A stretch of 64,000 nt of DNA. Source: Streptomyces sp. NBC_00286 (GTDB lineage Bacteria; Actinomycetota; Actinomycetes; Streptomycetales; Streptomycetaceae). This document shows, in pieces, positions 25,601 through 36,921 of this stretch. The notes beneath the pieces are model-generated. The model ran no database searches. It saw only the letters and a list, made by a program, of their open reading frames with translations, and was not told the DNA's origin. The first letter of the stretch is position 1, and each line of letters opens with the position of its first letter. The stretch covers positions 2,914,001-2,978,000 of the forward strand of contig NZ_CP108054.1 of the NCBI RefSeq assembly GCF_036173125.1, in the 5' to 3' direction. Position numbers and translations under genes: made by a program.

Positions 25601-27202
25601 TCACACAAGGTTCACCGACCGAGCCGACGTCGCCCCGATCTCTTCCGCAAGCTCATTGAGCACGTTCTGCGGAACCGTGTCGTCCACCGTAAGGATCGCC
25701 AGCGCCTCGCCGCCCAGGTCCGTACGGGCGACCTGCATGCCGGCGATGTTGATGCCGGCCTCGCCGAGGATGCGGCCGAGGGTGCCGACGACGCCGGGGC
25801 GGTCGGCGTACTTGAAGACGACCATGTGGTCCGCGAGGGCGAGATCCACGTCGTACTCACCCACTGCGACGATCTTCTGGTGGTGCTTCGGTCCGGCCAG
25901 CGTGCCGGAGACCGACACCTCCTCGCCGTCGCCGAGCGTGCCGCGCACAGTCACCACATTGCGGTGGTCCGGCGACTCCGAGCTGGTGGTCAGCCGCACC
26001 TCGACGCCCCGCTCCTGCGCGAACAGCGGAGCGTTGACGTACGACACGGTGTCGTCGACGACGTCCTCGAACACGCCCTTCAGCGCGGAGAGTTCGAGCA
26101 CCTTGACGTCGTGCTGGGTGATCTCGCCGTACACCTCTACGTCGAGGCGGACCGCGACCTCGCCCGCGAGCGCGGTGAAGATGCGGCCGAGCTTCTCGGC
26201 GAGCGGCAGGCCCGGCTTGACGTCCTCGGCGATGACGCCGCCCTGGACGTTCACGGCGTCCGGGACGAGCTCACCAGCGAGCGCGAGCCGCACGGAACGC
26301 GCGACCGCGATGCCCGCCTTCTCCTGGGCCTCGTCGGTGGACGCGCCGAGGTGCGGGGTGCAGACGACCTGGTCGAACTGGAAGAGCGGGGAGTCCGTGC
26401 AGGGCTCCTTGGCGTACACGTCGAGGCCCGCGCCCGCGACACGGCCCTCCTTGAGCGCCGAGTACAGCGCCTCCTCGTCGACGATCCCGCCCCGCGCGGC
26501 GTTCACGATCCGCACCGACGGCTTGACCTTGTGCAGCGCGTCGTGGCCGATGAGGCCGAGGGTCTCGGGGGTCTTGGGCAGGTGCACGGTGATGAAGTCC
26601 GAGACCTCGAGCAGCTCGTCGAGGGAGAGGACCTTCACGCCCATCTGTGCGGCCCGCGCGGGCTGCACATACGGGTCGTACGCCACGACCTTCATGCCGA
26701 AGGCCGACATGCGCTGTGCGACGAGCGCGCCGATGCGGCCGAGGCCGACGACACCGAGGGTCTTCTCGGCGAGCTCGACGCCCGTGTACTTGGAGCGCTT
26801 CCACTCGCCGTTCTTGAGCGCGGAGTTGGCCTGCGGGATGTTGCGCGCGGTGGCCAGGAGCAGGCCGCAGGCGAGTTCGGCGGCCGTGACGATGTTGGAG
26901 GTAGGTGCGTTGACGACCATCACGCCGGCCTTGGTGGCGGACGAGACGTCGACGTTGTCCAGGCCGACGCCGGCTCGTGCGACGACCTTGAGCTTGCCGG
27001 CGGCCGCGATGGCCTCGGCGTCGACCTTGGTGGCGGAACGGATCAGGATCGCGTCGACCTCGGCGATGGCCGGGAGCAGTTCGGCTCGGTCCGCTCCGTT
27101 GCAGTGCCTGATCTCGAAGTCCGGGCCCAAGGCGTCGACGGTCGCGGGCGACAGCTCTTCAGCGATGAGTACGACCGGTTTGCCGTTGGCAGCAGTGCTC
27201 AC
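25601..27202 (-). CDS. serA: D-3-phosphoglycerate dehydrogenase, long form
   Basis: First step of serine synthesis: NAD+-dependent oxidation of 3-phosphoglycerate. The protein (533 residues from GTG 27202, behind GAGGA) has the Rossmann motif GVVGLGRIGALVAQR, the catalytic Arg in VNAARGG, Glu in the DVYAKEP segment and His in CTPHLGASTDEAQ. An intervening ASB domain and a C-terminal ACT domain (DRPGVVGTLGRILGEAGINIAGM), the likely serine feedback site, follow. ilvC lies 251 bp upstream with a terminator between, so serA has its own promoter. Confidence 0.96.
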   Translation of the reverse strand: MSTAANGKPVVLIAEELSPATVDALGPDFEIRHCNGADRAELLPAIAEVDAILIRSATKVDAEAIAAAGKLKVVARAGVGLDNVDVSSATKAGVMVVNAPTSNIVTAAELACGLLLATARNIPQANSALKNGEWKRSKYTGVELAEKTLGVVGLGRIGALVAQRMSAFGMKVVAYDPYVQPARAAQMGVKVLSLDELLEVSDFITVHLPKTPETLGLIGHDALHKVKPSVRIVNAARGGIVDEEALYSALKEGRVAGAGLDVYAKEPCTDSPLFQFDQVVCTPHLGASTDEAQEKAGIAVARSVRLALAGELVPDAVNVQGGVIAEDVKPGLPLAEKLGRIFTALAGEVAVRLDVEVYGEITQHDVKVLELSALKGVFEDVVDDTVSYVNAPLFAQERGVEVRLTTSSESPDHRNVVTVRGTLGDGEEVSVSGTLAGPKHHQKIVAVGEYDVDLALADHMVVFKYADRPGVVGTLGRILGEAGINIAGMQVARTDLGGEALAILTVDDTVPQNVLNELAEEIGATSARSVNLV

Positions 27203-27415
27203 GTGAGTCCTCACAGGTCCAATGCGGACGGCCGTCCCGACGGCCGCAGGCGGTGGAGGGTGGTGGCCGCGTGGAAGACGCACGACGTTGTGGGCCTGAC
27301 GCGTATGTATCTCAGCAGTCTAGTGCGGCTGCGGGGGCTGTCCTGCGCCTCCGCGGAAGGATCACTCATCCGTGGCTGCGCGCCGTGGACGAGCGGTTAC
27401 CGGGGGTTCGGCAAA

Positions 27416-27442
27416 GGGGCCGCAGCCAATCGCTGCGGCCCC
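27416..27442 (-). terminator. Rho-independent terminator of ilvC
   Basis: A perfect 11-bp stem (GGGGCCGCAGC / GCTGCGGCCCC) with a 5-nt loop is followed by CTTTG on the minus strand, 11 bp past the ilvC stop. Confidence 0.85.
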
Positions 27443-27453
27443 GTGCCTAAGGC

Positions 27454-29101
<1,648 letters not shown>

Positions 29102-29148
29102 TTCTCTGTGTCTCTTCTCTGTGTTCTCGTCTCTGCGGTCTCGCTCGC

Positions 29149-31005
29149 TCAGTCGTCTTCGTTGTCGCCGAAGTCGGGGCGGACGTCCCGGGCGGCCATG
29201 ATCGTGTCGTTCGAGGTGCCGGCGGCGACCATCGGCCAGACCATCGCGTCCTCGTGGACGATGAAGTCGACGACGACCGGACGGTCGTTGATGGAGTTCG
29301 CCTCTTCGATGACCTTGTCCAGGTCGTCGGGGGACTCGCAGCGGATCGCGTGGCAGCCCATGGCCTCCGACAGCTTCACGAAGTCGGGGACGCGGGTGCC
29401 GGCGCTCGGCTGCTTGCCGTCGGCCTCTGGCCCGGAGTGCAGCACGGTGTTGGAGTAGCGCTGGTTGTAGAACAGGGTCTGCCACTGGCGGACCATCCCG
29501 AGGGCGCCGTTGTTGATGATGGCGACCTTGATCGGGATGTTGTTCAGGGCACAGGTGGTGAGCTCCTGATTGGTCATCTGGAAGCAGCCGTCGCCGTCGA
29601 TCGCCCAGACCGCGCGGTCCGGCTGCCCCGCCTTGGCTCCCATGGCGGCCGGGACCGCGTAGCCCATGGTTCCGGCGCCGCCGGAGTTGAGCCAGGTCGC
29701 GGGCTTGTCGTACTCGATGAAGTGCGCGGCCCACATCTGGTGCTGGCCGACGCCCGCCGTGAAGATCGTGCCGTCCGGGGCGAGTTGGCCGATGCGCTCG
29801 ATGACCTGCTGCGGCGAGAGCGAGCCGTCGTCGGGCTGGTCGTAGCCGAGCGGGTAGTTGTCGCGCCAGCGGCTGAGGTCCTTCCACCAGGCGCTGTAGT
29901 CGCCGGTGTTGCCCTCGCTGTGCTCCTTCTGCACGGCCTGGACCAGGTCGGCGATGACCTCGCGGGCGTCCCCGACGATCGGCACGTCGGCGGCGCGGTT
30001 CTTGCCGATCTCGGCCGGGTCGATATCGGCGTGGACGATCTTGGCGTACGGGGCGAAGCTGTCCAGCTTGCCGGTGACGCGGTCGTCGAAGCGGGCTCCG
30101 AGGGCGACGATCAGGTCGGCCTTCTGCAGCGCGGTGACGGCGGTGACCGAACCGTGCATGCCCGGCATTCCCACGTGCAGCGGGTGGCTGTCGGGGAATG
30201 CGCCGAGCGCCATCAGGGTGGTGGTGACGGGCGCTTCGGTGAGTTCTGCGAGGACCCTCAGCTCGCCGGTCGCGCCGGCCTTGATGACGCCGCCGCCGAC
30301 ATACAGCACGGGCCGCTTGGCGGCGGTGATCAGCTTGGCGGCCTCGCGGATCTGCTTGGCGTGCGGCTTGGTCACCGGGCGGTAGCCGGGCAGGTCCATG
30401 GCCGGCGGCCAGCTGAAGGTCGTCTTCGCCTGGAGGACGTCCTTGGGGATGTCGACCAGAACCGGTCCCGGGCGGCCGGAGGCGGCGATGTGGAACGCCT
30501 GCGCGATCGCCTGGGGAATGTCCTCCGCCTTGGTGACCAGGAAGCTGTGCTTGGTGATCGGCATGGTGATGCCGACGATGTCCGCCTCCTGGAAGGCGTC
30601 CGTACCGATCGCCTTGGACACGACCTGCCCGGTGATCGCGACCAGCGGCACGGAGTCCATGTGCGCGTCCGCGATCGGGGTGACGAGGTTGGTGGCGCCT
30701 GGGCCGGACGTCGCCATGCACACGCCGACCTTGCCGGTGGCCTGCGCGTAGCCGGTGGCCGCGTGACCGGCGCCCTGCTCGTGACGGACCAGGACGTGAC
30801 GGACCTTCTTGGAGTCCATCATCGGGTCGTACGCGGGAAGGATGGTGCCGCCGGGAATGCCGAATACCGTCTCGGCGCCGACCTCCTCGAGCGAACGGAT
30901 GAGGGACTGCGCACCCGTCATGTGCTCGGGCGCGGACGGCTGCCCTGAGGAACGGGGCCGCGGCTGCGGATGGTGGGCCCCGGTGGCCTGCTCGGTCATC
31001 GGCAT
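29149..31005 (-). CDS. ilvB: Acetolactate synthase catalytic subunit
   Basis: The TPP/FAD enzyme condensing pyruvate (or pyruvate and 2-oxobutyrate) in branched-chain amino acid synthesis. The 618-residue protein shows the catalytic glutamate in [15 protein letters not shown], the FAD region [12 protein letters not shown], and the TPP motif [14 protein letters not shown] ... [13 protein letters not shown]. The N-terminal 30 residues are a His/Pro/Ser-rich extension. Two ATGs lie six bases apart (31005, 30999) behind GAGAAGAGA; I chose the first. An attenuator-type leader lies 74-205 bp upstream. Confidence 0.97.
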   Translation of the reverse strand: MPMTEQATGAHHPQPRPRSSGQPSAPEHMTGAQSLIRSLEEVGAETVFGIPGGTILPAYDPMMDSKKVRHVLVRHEQGAGHAATGYAQATGKVGVCMATSGPGATNLVTPIADAHMDSVPLVAITGQVVSKAIGTDAFQEADIVGITMPITKHSFLVTKAEDIPQAIAQAFHIAASGRPGPVLVDIPKDVLQAKTTFSWPPAMDLPGYRPVTKPHAKQIREAAKLITAAKRPVLYVGGGVIKAGATGELRVLAELTEAPVTTTLMALGAFPDSHPLHVGMPGMHGSVTAVTALQKADLIVALGARFDDRVTGKLDSFAPYAKIVHADIDPAEIGKNRAADVPIVGDAREVIADLVQAVQKEHSEGNTGDYSAWWKDLSRWRDNYPLGYDQPDDGSLSPQQVIERIGQLAPDGTIFTAGVGQHQMWAAHFIEYDKPATWLNSGGAGTMGYAVPAAMGAKAGQPDRAVWAIDGDGCFQMTNQELTTCALNNIPIKVAIINNGALGMVRQWQTLFYNQRYSNTVLHSGPEADGKQPSAGTRVPDFVKLSEAMGCHAIRCESPDDLDKVIEEANSINDRPVVVDFIVHEDAMVWPMVAAGTSNDTIMAARDVRPDFGDNEDD

Positions 31006-31078
31006 TCTCTTCTCGATGCTGAGGGTTTTTGCGAGGTTTGTGCGGTGTACGACTCTTGTACGGCTGGGCCTGTGCAAC

Positions 31079-31112
31079 AAAAAACCCCTCGTGCCGTGAG
31101 GCAAGCGAGGGG
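31079..31112 (-). terminator. Attenuator terminator of the ilvB leader
   Basis: On the minus strand CCCCTCG ... CGAGGGG, with an inner TGCC/GGCA stem, is followed by six Ts. It lies between the leader peptide and ilvB: a classic intrinsic terminator in an attenuator position. Confidence 0.85.
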
Positions 31113-31182
31113 AGCGCGTCGGGTGCGGTCGCTGGAAGTTCCGGTTCATCGATCCGGTCGTTCCCAGCTCAGCCGACGCGCT
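31113..31182 (-). promoter_or_regulatory. Leader RNA stem of the ilvB attenuator
   Basis: AGCGCGTCGG, which lies within the last codons of the leader peptide, can pair with CCGACGCGCT immediately before the terminator stem (10 bp; 31173-31182 with 31113-31122). The stem covers the end of the leader frame, so ribosome position could decide which structure forms. Confidence 0.6.
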
Positions 31183-31210
31183 TTCCAAGTACGAGAATTC
31201 GGGTGCGCAT
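31169..31210 (-). CDS. ilvB leader peptide, 13 aa
   Basis: The frame ATG...TGA encodes [13 protein letters not shown]. Codons 5-8 are Ile-Leu-Val-Leu and codon 12 is Val, the three products of the pathway. GAGAGGG precedes the ATG. With the intrinsic terminator 57 bp downstream it forms a transcription-attenuation leader: when charged Ile, Leu or Val tRNAs are scarce the ribosome stalls on these codons, and an alternative RNA fold should permit readthrough into ilvBN. Attenuation of actinobacterial ilvB by such leaders is known; this instance is recognised directly from the sequence. Confidence 0.88.
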   Translation of the reverse strand: MRTRILVLGKRVG

Positions 31211-31243
31211 GGCACAGACCCTCTCCCCGGCACACTGTGCCTG

Positions 31244-34228
31244 TCAAGTGGGTGGGACGGGAGTCTCATTATGTGAGCGGAGAGCCGTCCCAGTGGCGTA
31301 CGCCCCCGAAGGGCCGCCGACCGTATAGGCACCAGAGCCTCCACCTGCGTAAACCCCGGCCACCGAGCCGCTCACGAGGACCGGCTCGGCCTGGTGGCCG
31401 GGCAGGGGGTAACGGCCGGAGGCCAGCGCGCGGCGCAGCCGGACCTCGTCGAGCGGTTCGGAGAACGCCATGCCCTGGCCATGGGTGCAGCCCATGTCGC
31501 GTAGGGCGACGGCCTGCTCGGGCCGGTCCACGCCGTCAGCCACCGACTGCAGTCCGAGATCACCGGCGATCCGGAGCAGCCCACTGGTGATCTTGTGCAG
31601 CCGGGCCGACTCGACGACGCCCTCGACCAGGGAGCGGTCGAGTTTCAGTACGTCGACGGGGAGGCGCCGTAGCGCGGTGATCGTCGCGTAGCCGCTGCCG
31701 AAGCCGTCCAGGGCGATCCGGACGCCGAGACGCCTGAGCGCGCTCAGCCGGCGCTCCAGCTCGTCCATCGAGACCCGAGGATCCGTCTCGGCCAGTTCGA
31801 TGACCAGGGCGCCGGAGGCCACGCCGTGCCGGGTCAGCAGGGCCTCGATGGAGCTGAGGGGCATCGAACGGTCGAGGAGCCGGCGGGCGTTCATCCGGAC
31901 GGCGACGGGCACGGCGAGCCCGGTGGCACCGCGCTCGGCGGCCTGCTCGATGGCCTCCTCCAGCATCCAGCGGCCGAGTTCGGCGGTACGGTCGCTGTCC
32001 TCGGAAACGCGCAGGAAGTCGGCGGGCGTGAGCAGCGCGCCCTGTGCCGAGCGCCAGCGCGCCTGCGCGACGACCGTCGTGATCCGGCCGGTGTCGAGAC
32101 AGACCACGGGCTGGTGCAGCAGCGCGAACTCGCCGTCGTGCAGCGCGGCCCGCAGCCGGGTCGCGAGCTCCGCCTTCCGTACGACGTCCTGCTGCATCTG
32201 TGGCGCGTACAGCTCGACTCGGCCCTTGCCCGCGGCCTTGGCGCGGTACATCGCCAGGTCGGCGTTGCGCAGCAACTCGCCCGCGCCCAGGCCCGGTTCG
32301 GCGAAGGCGACGCCGATGGAGGCGGCCACCCGGACATCGTTGCCGTCGATGGAGTACGGCTGCGAGAGGGTGACGCGGAGCCGGTCGGCGAGCTCGAGGA
32401 TGTGCCGCTCGCGCGCGGTGCGGTCGCGGGTGCCGTCGCCGACGATGAGGGCCGCGAACTCGTCGCCGCCGAGCCGGGCGGCCGTGTCCCCGTGCCGTAC
32501 CGCCTCCTGGAGTCTGCGGGCGGCCTGGACGAGCAGTTCATCGCCTGCCTGGTGCCCGATCGTGTCGTTGACAGCCTTGAAGCCGTCGAGGTCGATGAAG
32601 AGCACGGCGGTGCCCCGGTCGGAGGAGCGGCGGCCGGACAGGGCCTGCTGGACGCGCCGGGTGAACAGGGCGCGGTTGGGCAGGTCGGTGAGCGGGTCGT
32701 GCTCGGCGTTGTGCTGCAACTGGGCCTGCAGGCGCACCCGTTCGGTCACGTCACGGCTGTTGAGGATGAGGCCGCCGTGGTGCCGGTTGACGGTCGACTC
32801 GACGTTGAGCCAGCCGCCGTCGCCGGACCGGAAGCGGCATTCGATGCGCGTAGTGGGTTCCTCGAGGGGGCTGGCGGCGAGGAAGCGGCGCACTTCGTGC
32901 ACCACGCAGCCCAGGTCCTCCGGGTGGATGAGCGAGGCGAGTTCGGTCCCGACGAGCTCCTCCGCGGGCCGTCCGTAGACGCCGAAGGCGGCTGGGCTGA
33001 CGTAGTGGAGGATGCCGTTCGGCGTGGCGATCATGATGACGTCGCTGGAGCCCTGCACCAGGGAGCGGAAGTGGCTCTCCGTCTGGGCCAGTTCCTGGGT
33101 GAGGGTGATGTTGTCGAGCAGCATGATGCCCTGGCGTACGACGAGGGCGAGGACGACCGTGCCGCCGGTGATGAGCACCACGCGGTCGACGCTGCGGCCG
33201 TTGAGCACGTTGTAGAGAATGCCCAACGTGCAGACGGCCGCGGCCAGATAGGGCGTGAGTGCCGCGAGCGAACCGGCGATGGGCCGGCCTGCCGGATGCC
33301 GACTGGAACCTCCTTCCTGGAGGGGCACCTGGGCCGGTTGTTCCGGCAGGGGTGCTGCTTGTCCCGTTCGGGGCCGTGGCACGTAGCCGGACACCACGCG
33401 CGTGTGCCCCTCTTCTTCCGTGTCCGTCTGTCCTTGTCGGTGCCCCACCCAGGGGGCGTAGGCGAGCAGCAGCGAACCGGCGAACCAGCCGGCGTCGAGC
33501 AACTGGCCCGAGCGGTAGCCGTCGTGCAGCAGCGGTGAGGTGAACAGCGCGTCACACATCACCGTCAGCGCGAGAGCTCCTATGGCGGTGTTCACCGCGG
33601 CCCGATGAACGAGCGTCCGCCTGAAGTGCAGCGCGAGGACCATGCTGATCAGGGCGATGTCCAGCAGGGGGTACGCCAGCGACAGCGCGGTGTGCGCGAC
33701 ACTCGGTCCCCCGGTCTTGGCCGCCTGGGCCAGGGCGAGGCTCCAAGAGAGCGTGAGCAGCGAGCCGCCGATGAGCCAGGCGTCCAGGGACAGACAGATC
33801 CAGCCGGACTTGGTCACGGGCCGTTTGGCGAACACGAGGAGTCCCACGATGGCCGGTGGGGCGAAGCACAGGAAGAACAGGTCGGCGTAGCTGGGGCTGG
33901 GTATCGGGCGGGACAGGACGACCTCGTACCAGCCCCAGACGAAGTTGCCCGCCGCCGTCATCGCGGAGGAGAGGGCGAACAGCAGCCAGGCGGGTCGAAA
34001 ACGGCTGCGCCCGCGCCGGGCGCCGAGGAAGCAGGAGACGGCCGCTGCGGCGGCGGCCGCGCTCAGCCCGAAGTCACCCATGATCAACGCCAGCGTCCCC
34101 GAGCCCCAACTGAACGCGCAGCCGAGGGTGTAGGCCGCGCACACCAGGGCCAGCACCACCTGCGGGACCACGCTCGTGCCGTCGGCGGTGAGGGGACGGC
34201 GGGCCAGCAGCGCCCCCTGGGAGCTCAC
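31244..34228 (-). CDS. cdgE: Membrane-anchored PAS-GGDEF-EAL c-di-GMP protein, CdgE-like
   Basis: The 994-residue protein (GTG 34228 behind GGAGGGG) has about eight to ten N-terminal membrane helices (10-290), a PAS domain (about 383-505), a GGDEF domain with intact GGDEF near residue 587 and an RxxD inhibitory site (RHGD, five residues earlier), then an EAL domain. The EAL signature is lost: VVAQARW replaces the usual 'EALxRW', and DGFGSGY replaces DDFGTGY. It is therefore predicted to make c-di-GMP but not break it down. Position and architecture match what I recall as S. coelicolor CdgE (SCO5511). It probably feeds the BldD c-di-GMP switch controlling development. Confidence 0.85.
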   Translation of the reverse strand: MSSQGALLARRPLTADGTSVVPQVVLALVCAAYTLGCAFSWGSGTLALIMGDFGLSAAAAAAAVSCFLGARRGRSRFRPAWLLFALSSAMTAAGNFVWGWYEVVLSRPIPSPSYADLFFLCFAPPAIVGLLVFAKRPVTKSGWICLSLDAWLIGGSLLTLSWSLALAQAAKTGGPSVAHTALSLAYPLLDIALISMVLALHFRRTLVHRAAVNTAIGALALTVMCDALFTSPLLHDGYRSGQLLDAGWFAGSLLLAYAPWVGHRQGQTDTEEEGHTRVVSGYVPRPRTGQAAPLPEQPAQVPLQEGGSSRHPAGRPIAGSLAALTPYLAAAVCTLGILYNVLNGRSVDRVVLITGGTVVLALVVRQGIMLLDNITLTQELAQTESHFRSLVQGSSDVIMIATPNGILHYVSPAAFGVYGRPAEELVGTELASLIHPEDLGCVVHEVRRFLAASPLEEPTTRIECRFRSGDGGWLNVESTVNRHHGGLILNSRDVTERVRLQAQLQHNAEHDPLTDLPNRALFTRRVQQALSGRRSSDRGTAVLFIDLDGFKAVNDTIGHQAGDELLVQAARRLQEAVRHGDTAARLGGDEFAALIVGDGTRDRTARERHILELADRLRVTLSQPYSIDGNDVRVAASIGVAFAEPGLGAGELLRNADLAMYRAKAAGKGRVELYAPQMQQDVVRKAELATRLRAALHDGEFALLHQPVVCLDTGRITTVVAQARWRSAQGALLTPADFLRVSEDSDRTAELGRWMLEEAIEQAAERGATGLAVPVAVRMNARRLLDRSMPLSSIEALLTRHGVASGALVIELAETDPRVSMDELERRLSALRRLGVRIALDGFGSGYATITALRRLPVDVLKLDRSLVEGVVESARLHKITSGLLRIAGDLGLQSVADGVDRPEQAVALRDMGCTHGQGMAFSEPLDEVRLRRALASGRYPLPGHQAEPVLVSGSVAGVYAGGGSGAYTVGGPSGAYATGTALRSHNETPVPPT

Positions 34229-34639
34229 TGTGCCCCTCCGGTCCGCGCCGCCCCCGAGTCCCTTTGGTCCCGGCCTGCCGATGGTGGTGTCCCCGCCCGA
34301 GCCGTGCGAAGCCGGTTCGTGGGTGGGGGTGCGTGCCACCTGCGACCGCTGTGCCTGCGGTGATCAGGGCGGCTGTGGCCACTTCTGTGTGGTGCGTGGG
34401 AGGTTCGCCGTCGGCGGCCCCGCCGCGTCGGATCGTTGGTCCATAGGCCGTACATCGCCCGTCGCCCCCCTCACAGTCCACGTCTCGTCCCCGGCGCCGT
34501 CCGGTGCGCGGCGCATCCCCTGTCCGGACGATACACCAGTCTCGTCACTCAGGGACATAGTCCCTCTACTCTCCGTGACGACCAGCGGTGATACGTGAAC
34601 CGACCGCAGTCAGGGGACTGCGGAGGGTGTTCGCAGAGG
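34229..34639. other. 411-bp non-coding stretch upstream of cdgE
   Basis: No convincing small gene is seen. The stretch probably holds the cdgE promoter. It contains a near match to a BldD box at 34545-34557. Confidence 0.5.
34545..34557. promoter_or_regulatory. BldD-box-like site upstream of cdgE
   Basis: TCACTCAGGGACA agrees with the recalled BldD pattern TnACnC(A/T)GnGTnA at all fixed positions but one (A for T). It lies 317 bp before the cdgE start, which is far, so this is tentative. Confidence 0.3.
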
Positions 34640-35581
34640 CTACGCGCCCGTCGTAAGGACCACGTTCCGCATCGGCTCCCGGTTCACAAAACGATGGAAC
34701 TGGTCCACCAGGAGCCGCTCGGCGCGCGGAAAGAACGCGGATGTCGGGCCCCCCACATGCGGACTGATGAGCACTCCCGGCGCATGCCACAACGGGTGTC
34801 CCTTGGGCAGCGGTTCGGGGTCGGTGACGTCAAGTGCCGCTCGGATCCGGCCACTTTCCAGCTCGGCGAGCAGCGCCTTCGTGTCGACGACGCCGCCACG
34901 GGCGACGTTCACGAGCAGTGCGCCGTCCTTCATCCGCGCCAGGAAATCGGCACCCGCCAGGCCCCTGGTCTGCTCGGTGAGGGGGGTGATGAGCACCACC
35001 ACATCGGCGTCCGGGAGGAGTTCGGGCAGTGCGGTGATCGGATGCACGGGCCCGCGCTCCGTCTCACGTGCGGAGCGCGCGACGCGCGCCACCCGCGCGA
35101 CCTCGAAGGGCGCGAGCCGGTCCTCGATCGCGGCACCGACCGAGCCGTAGCCCACGATCAGCACCGACTTGTCCGCGAGCGCGGGGCGGAACCCCGACCG
35201 CCACTCCTCGCGCTCCTGCCCGCGTACGAACTCGGGGATGCCCCGCAGCGAGGAGAGGATCAGCGTCAGTGTGAGCTCGGCCGTACTGGCGTCGTGCACC
35301 CCGCGCGCGTTGCACAACTGCACGCCTGTAGGCAGCAGTCCGAGACCGGGCTGGACGTGGTCGATTCCGGCCGACAGCGTCTGCACGACCCGTACGGACG
35401 TCATTTCGGCCATCGGACGCACCGAGATCTCGCTGCTCTTCATGTAGGGCACGACATAGAAGGCGCAGTCGGCGGGATCGGCGGGGAAGTCCTGCTCACC
35501 GTCCCAGAAACGGTAGGTGAGGCCTTCGGGGCGGCCGTCGAGGTCGGCTGGATCAAACGGGAGCCACACTTCGGAAGTCAT
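34640..35581 (-). CDS. D-isomer 2-hydroxyacid dehydrogenase
   Basis: A 313-residue NAD(P)H-dependent oxidoreductase of the D-2-hydroxyacid dehydrogenase family. Visible are the Rossmann motif VLIVGYGSVGAAIEDRL, catalytic Arg in VNVARGGVVD, Glu in DVTDPEPLP and His in ISPHVGGPTSAF. It lacks the C-terminal ACT domain of SerA, so it is probably a glyoxylate/hydroxypyruvate-reductase or phosphonate-type enzyme; the substrate cannot be told. It is divergent from an aldo/keto reductase gene, 74 bp away. Confidence 0.9.
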   Translation of the reverse strand: MTSEVWLPFDPADLDGRPEGLTYRFWDGEQDFPADPADCAFYVVPYMKSSEISVRPMAEMTSVRVVQTLSAGIDHVQPGLGLLPTGVQLCNARGVHDASTAELTLTLILSSLRGIPEFVRGQEREEWRSGFRPALADKSVLIVGYGSVGAAIEDRLAPFEVARVARVARSARETERGPVHPITALPELLPDADVVVLITPLTEQTRGLAGADFLARMKDGALLVNVARGGVVDTKALLAELESGRIRAALDVTDPEPLPKGHPLWHAPGVLISPHVGGPTSAFFPRAERLLVDQFHRFVNREPMRNVVLTTGA

Positions 35582-35655
35582 GCTCAGGAGGCTAGGCCAA
35601 GCATTGACAGACCCAGAGGTTAGTTTTGGGGGTCGGAAAAGGGAGGCACGGCCAG

Positions 35656-36666
35656 GTGGAGCGGAGGACGATCGGGGCTGCGGCGCTCGATGTGGGGGCT
35701 GTCGGGCTCGGCTGCATGCCGATGAGCTGGGCGTACTCGGCTTCCCGGCAGCGGGGCGATGAGTCGCTGCGGACCCTGCACACGGCCCTCGACCGGGGCT
35801 CCAGCCTCCTCGACACCGCCGACATGTACGGGCCCTTCACCAATGAGCTGCTGGTGGGCCGGGTCCTCAAGGAGCGGCGGCCGGAGGCGTTCGTCTCCAC
35901 CAAGTGCGGGCTGCTGGTCGGTGAGCAGCACATCGTGGCCAACGGCCGCCCCGGGTATGTGAAACGGGCCTGCGACGCCTCGCTGCGGCGGCTGCAGACG
36001 GACGTCATCGACTTGTACCAGCTGCATCGCGCCGACCCCGAGGTGCCGGTCGAGGAAACCTGGGGCGCCATGGCCGAGCTCGTGACGGCCGGGAAGGTGC
36101 GGGCACTCGGGCTGTGCGCGGTGGGCGCCCGCTCCGGCCGTCGCTCGGGGGCACACCTGCACGACGGAACGATCCGGCAGCTGGAGCGGGTGCAGCAGGT
36201 CTTCCCGGTGAGCGCGGTGGAGGCGGAGTTGTCGGTGTGGTCGCCGGAGGCACTCGACGGGCTGCTGCCGTGGTGCGAGGCGCGCGGCGTGGGTTTCCTG
36301 GCCGCGATGCCGCTCGGCAACGGCTTCCTGACCGGCACGCTCACGCCCGGCGAGGGCTTCGAACCCGATGACGTACGCGCCCGGCATCCTCGCTTCACCG
36401 CCGAGATGATGGCCGCGAACCAGCCGATCGTGGCCGGTCTGCGCCGTATCGCACGGCGGATCGGTGAGGAGACCGGTGCGGAGGTCACTCCGGCGCAGGT
36501 GGCGCTCGCATGGGTGCTCGCGCAGGGGCGGCATGTGGTGCCGGTGCCGGGGGCGAAACGGGAGCGGTGGGCGGCCGAGAACGCCGGGGCGGCGGGGCTG
36601 CGGCTGTCGGCGCGGGATCTGGCGGAGGTGGCGGAGCTGCCTGCGGCTAAGGGGTCGTGGGACTGA
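35656..36666 (+). CDS. Aldo/keto reductase
   Basis: A 336-residue (beta/alpha)8 NADPH-dependent reductase. Catalytic residues sit in LLDTADMYG (Asp, Tyr), VSTKCG (Lys) and LYQLHRAD (His). The C-terminal VPVPGAKRERWAAENAGA is the NADP-phosphate binding region. It resembles the YakC/pyridoxal-reductase-like subgroup. The start chosen is GTG 35656, nine bases after GGGAGG; the frame is open upstream to an ATG at 35626. Substrate unknown. Confidence 0.88.
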   Translation: MERRTIGAAALDVGAVGLGCMPMSWAYSASRQRGDESLRTLHTALDRGSSLLDTADMYGPFTNELLVGRVLKERRPEAFVSTKCGLLVGEQHIVANGRPGYVKRACDASLRRLQTDVIDLYQLHRADPEVPVEETWGAMAELVTAGKVRALGLCAVGARSGRRSGAHLHDGTIRQLERVQQVFPVSAVEAELSVWSPEALDGLLPWCEARGVGFLAAMPLGNGFLTGTLTPGEGFEPDDVRARHPRFTAEMMAANQPIVAGLRRIARRIGEETGAEVTPAQVALAWVLAQGRHVVPVPGAKRERWAAENAGAAGLRLSARDLAEVAELPAAKGSWD

Positions 36667-36921
36667 GCGGGACGGGCTGAGTGGAGCGGCCTGAGCGGAA
36701 CGCAGCACGGGGTCACGGCAGCATGAGGTCACGGCAGCACGGGCTTACAGCTCGAGCACAGACTCACAGGTTGATGAGCGAGGGTGGTGCGGAGGGCTCG
36801 TAAAGGTCTCGCCGTGATGCCCGGCCGGATCTCGTCGCATTTCGCGTTCTGAGATCGGGAACCTGTGAGGCGGTTGCGGTGTATGAACAGTAGAACCTGC
36901 CGCGTCGAAGGGATCCAGATC

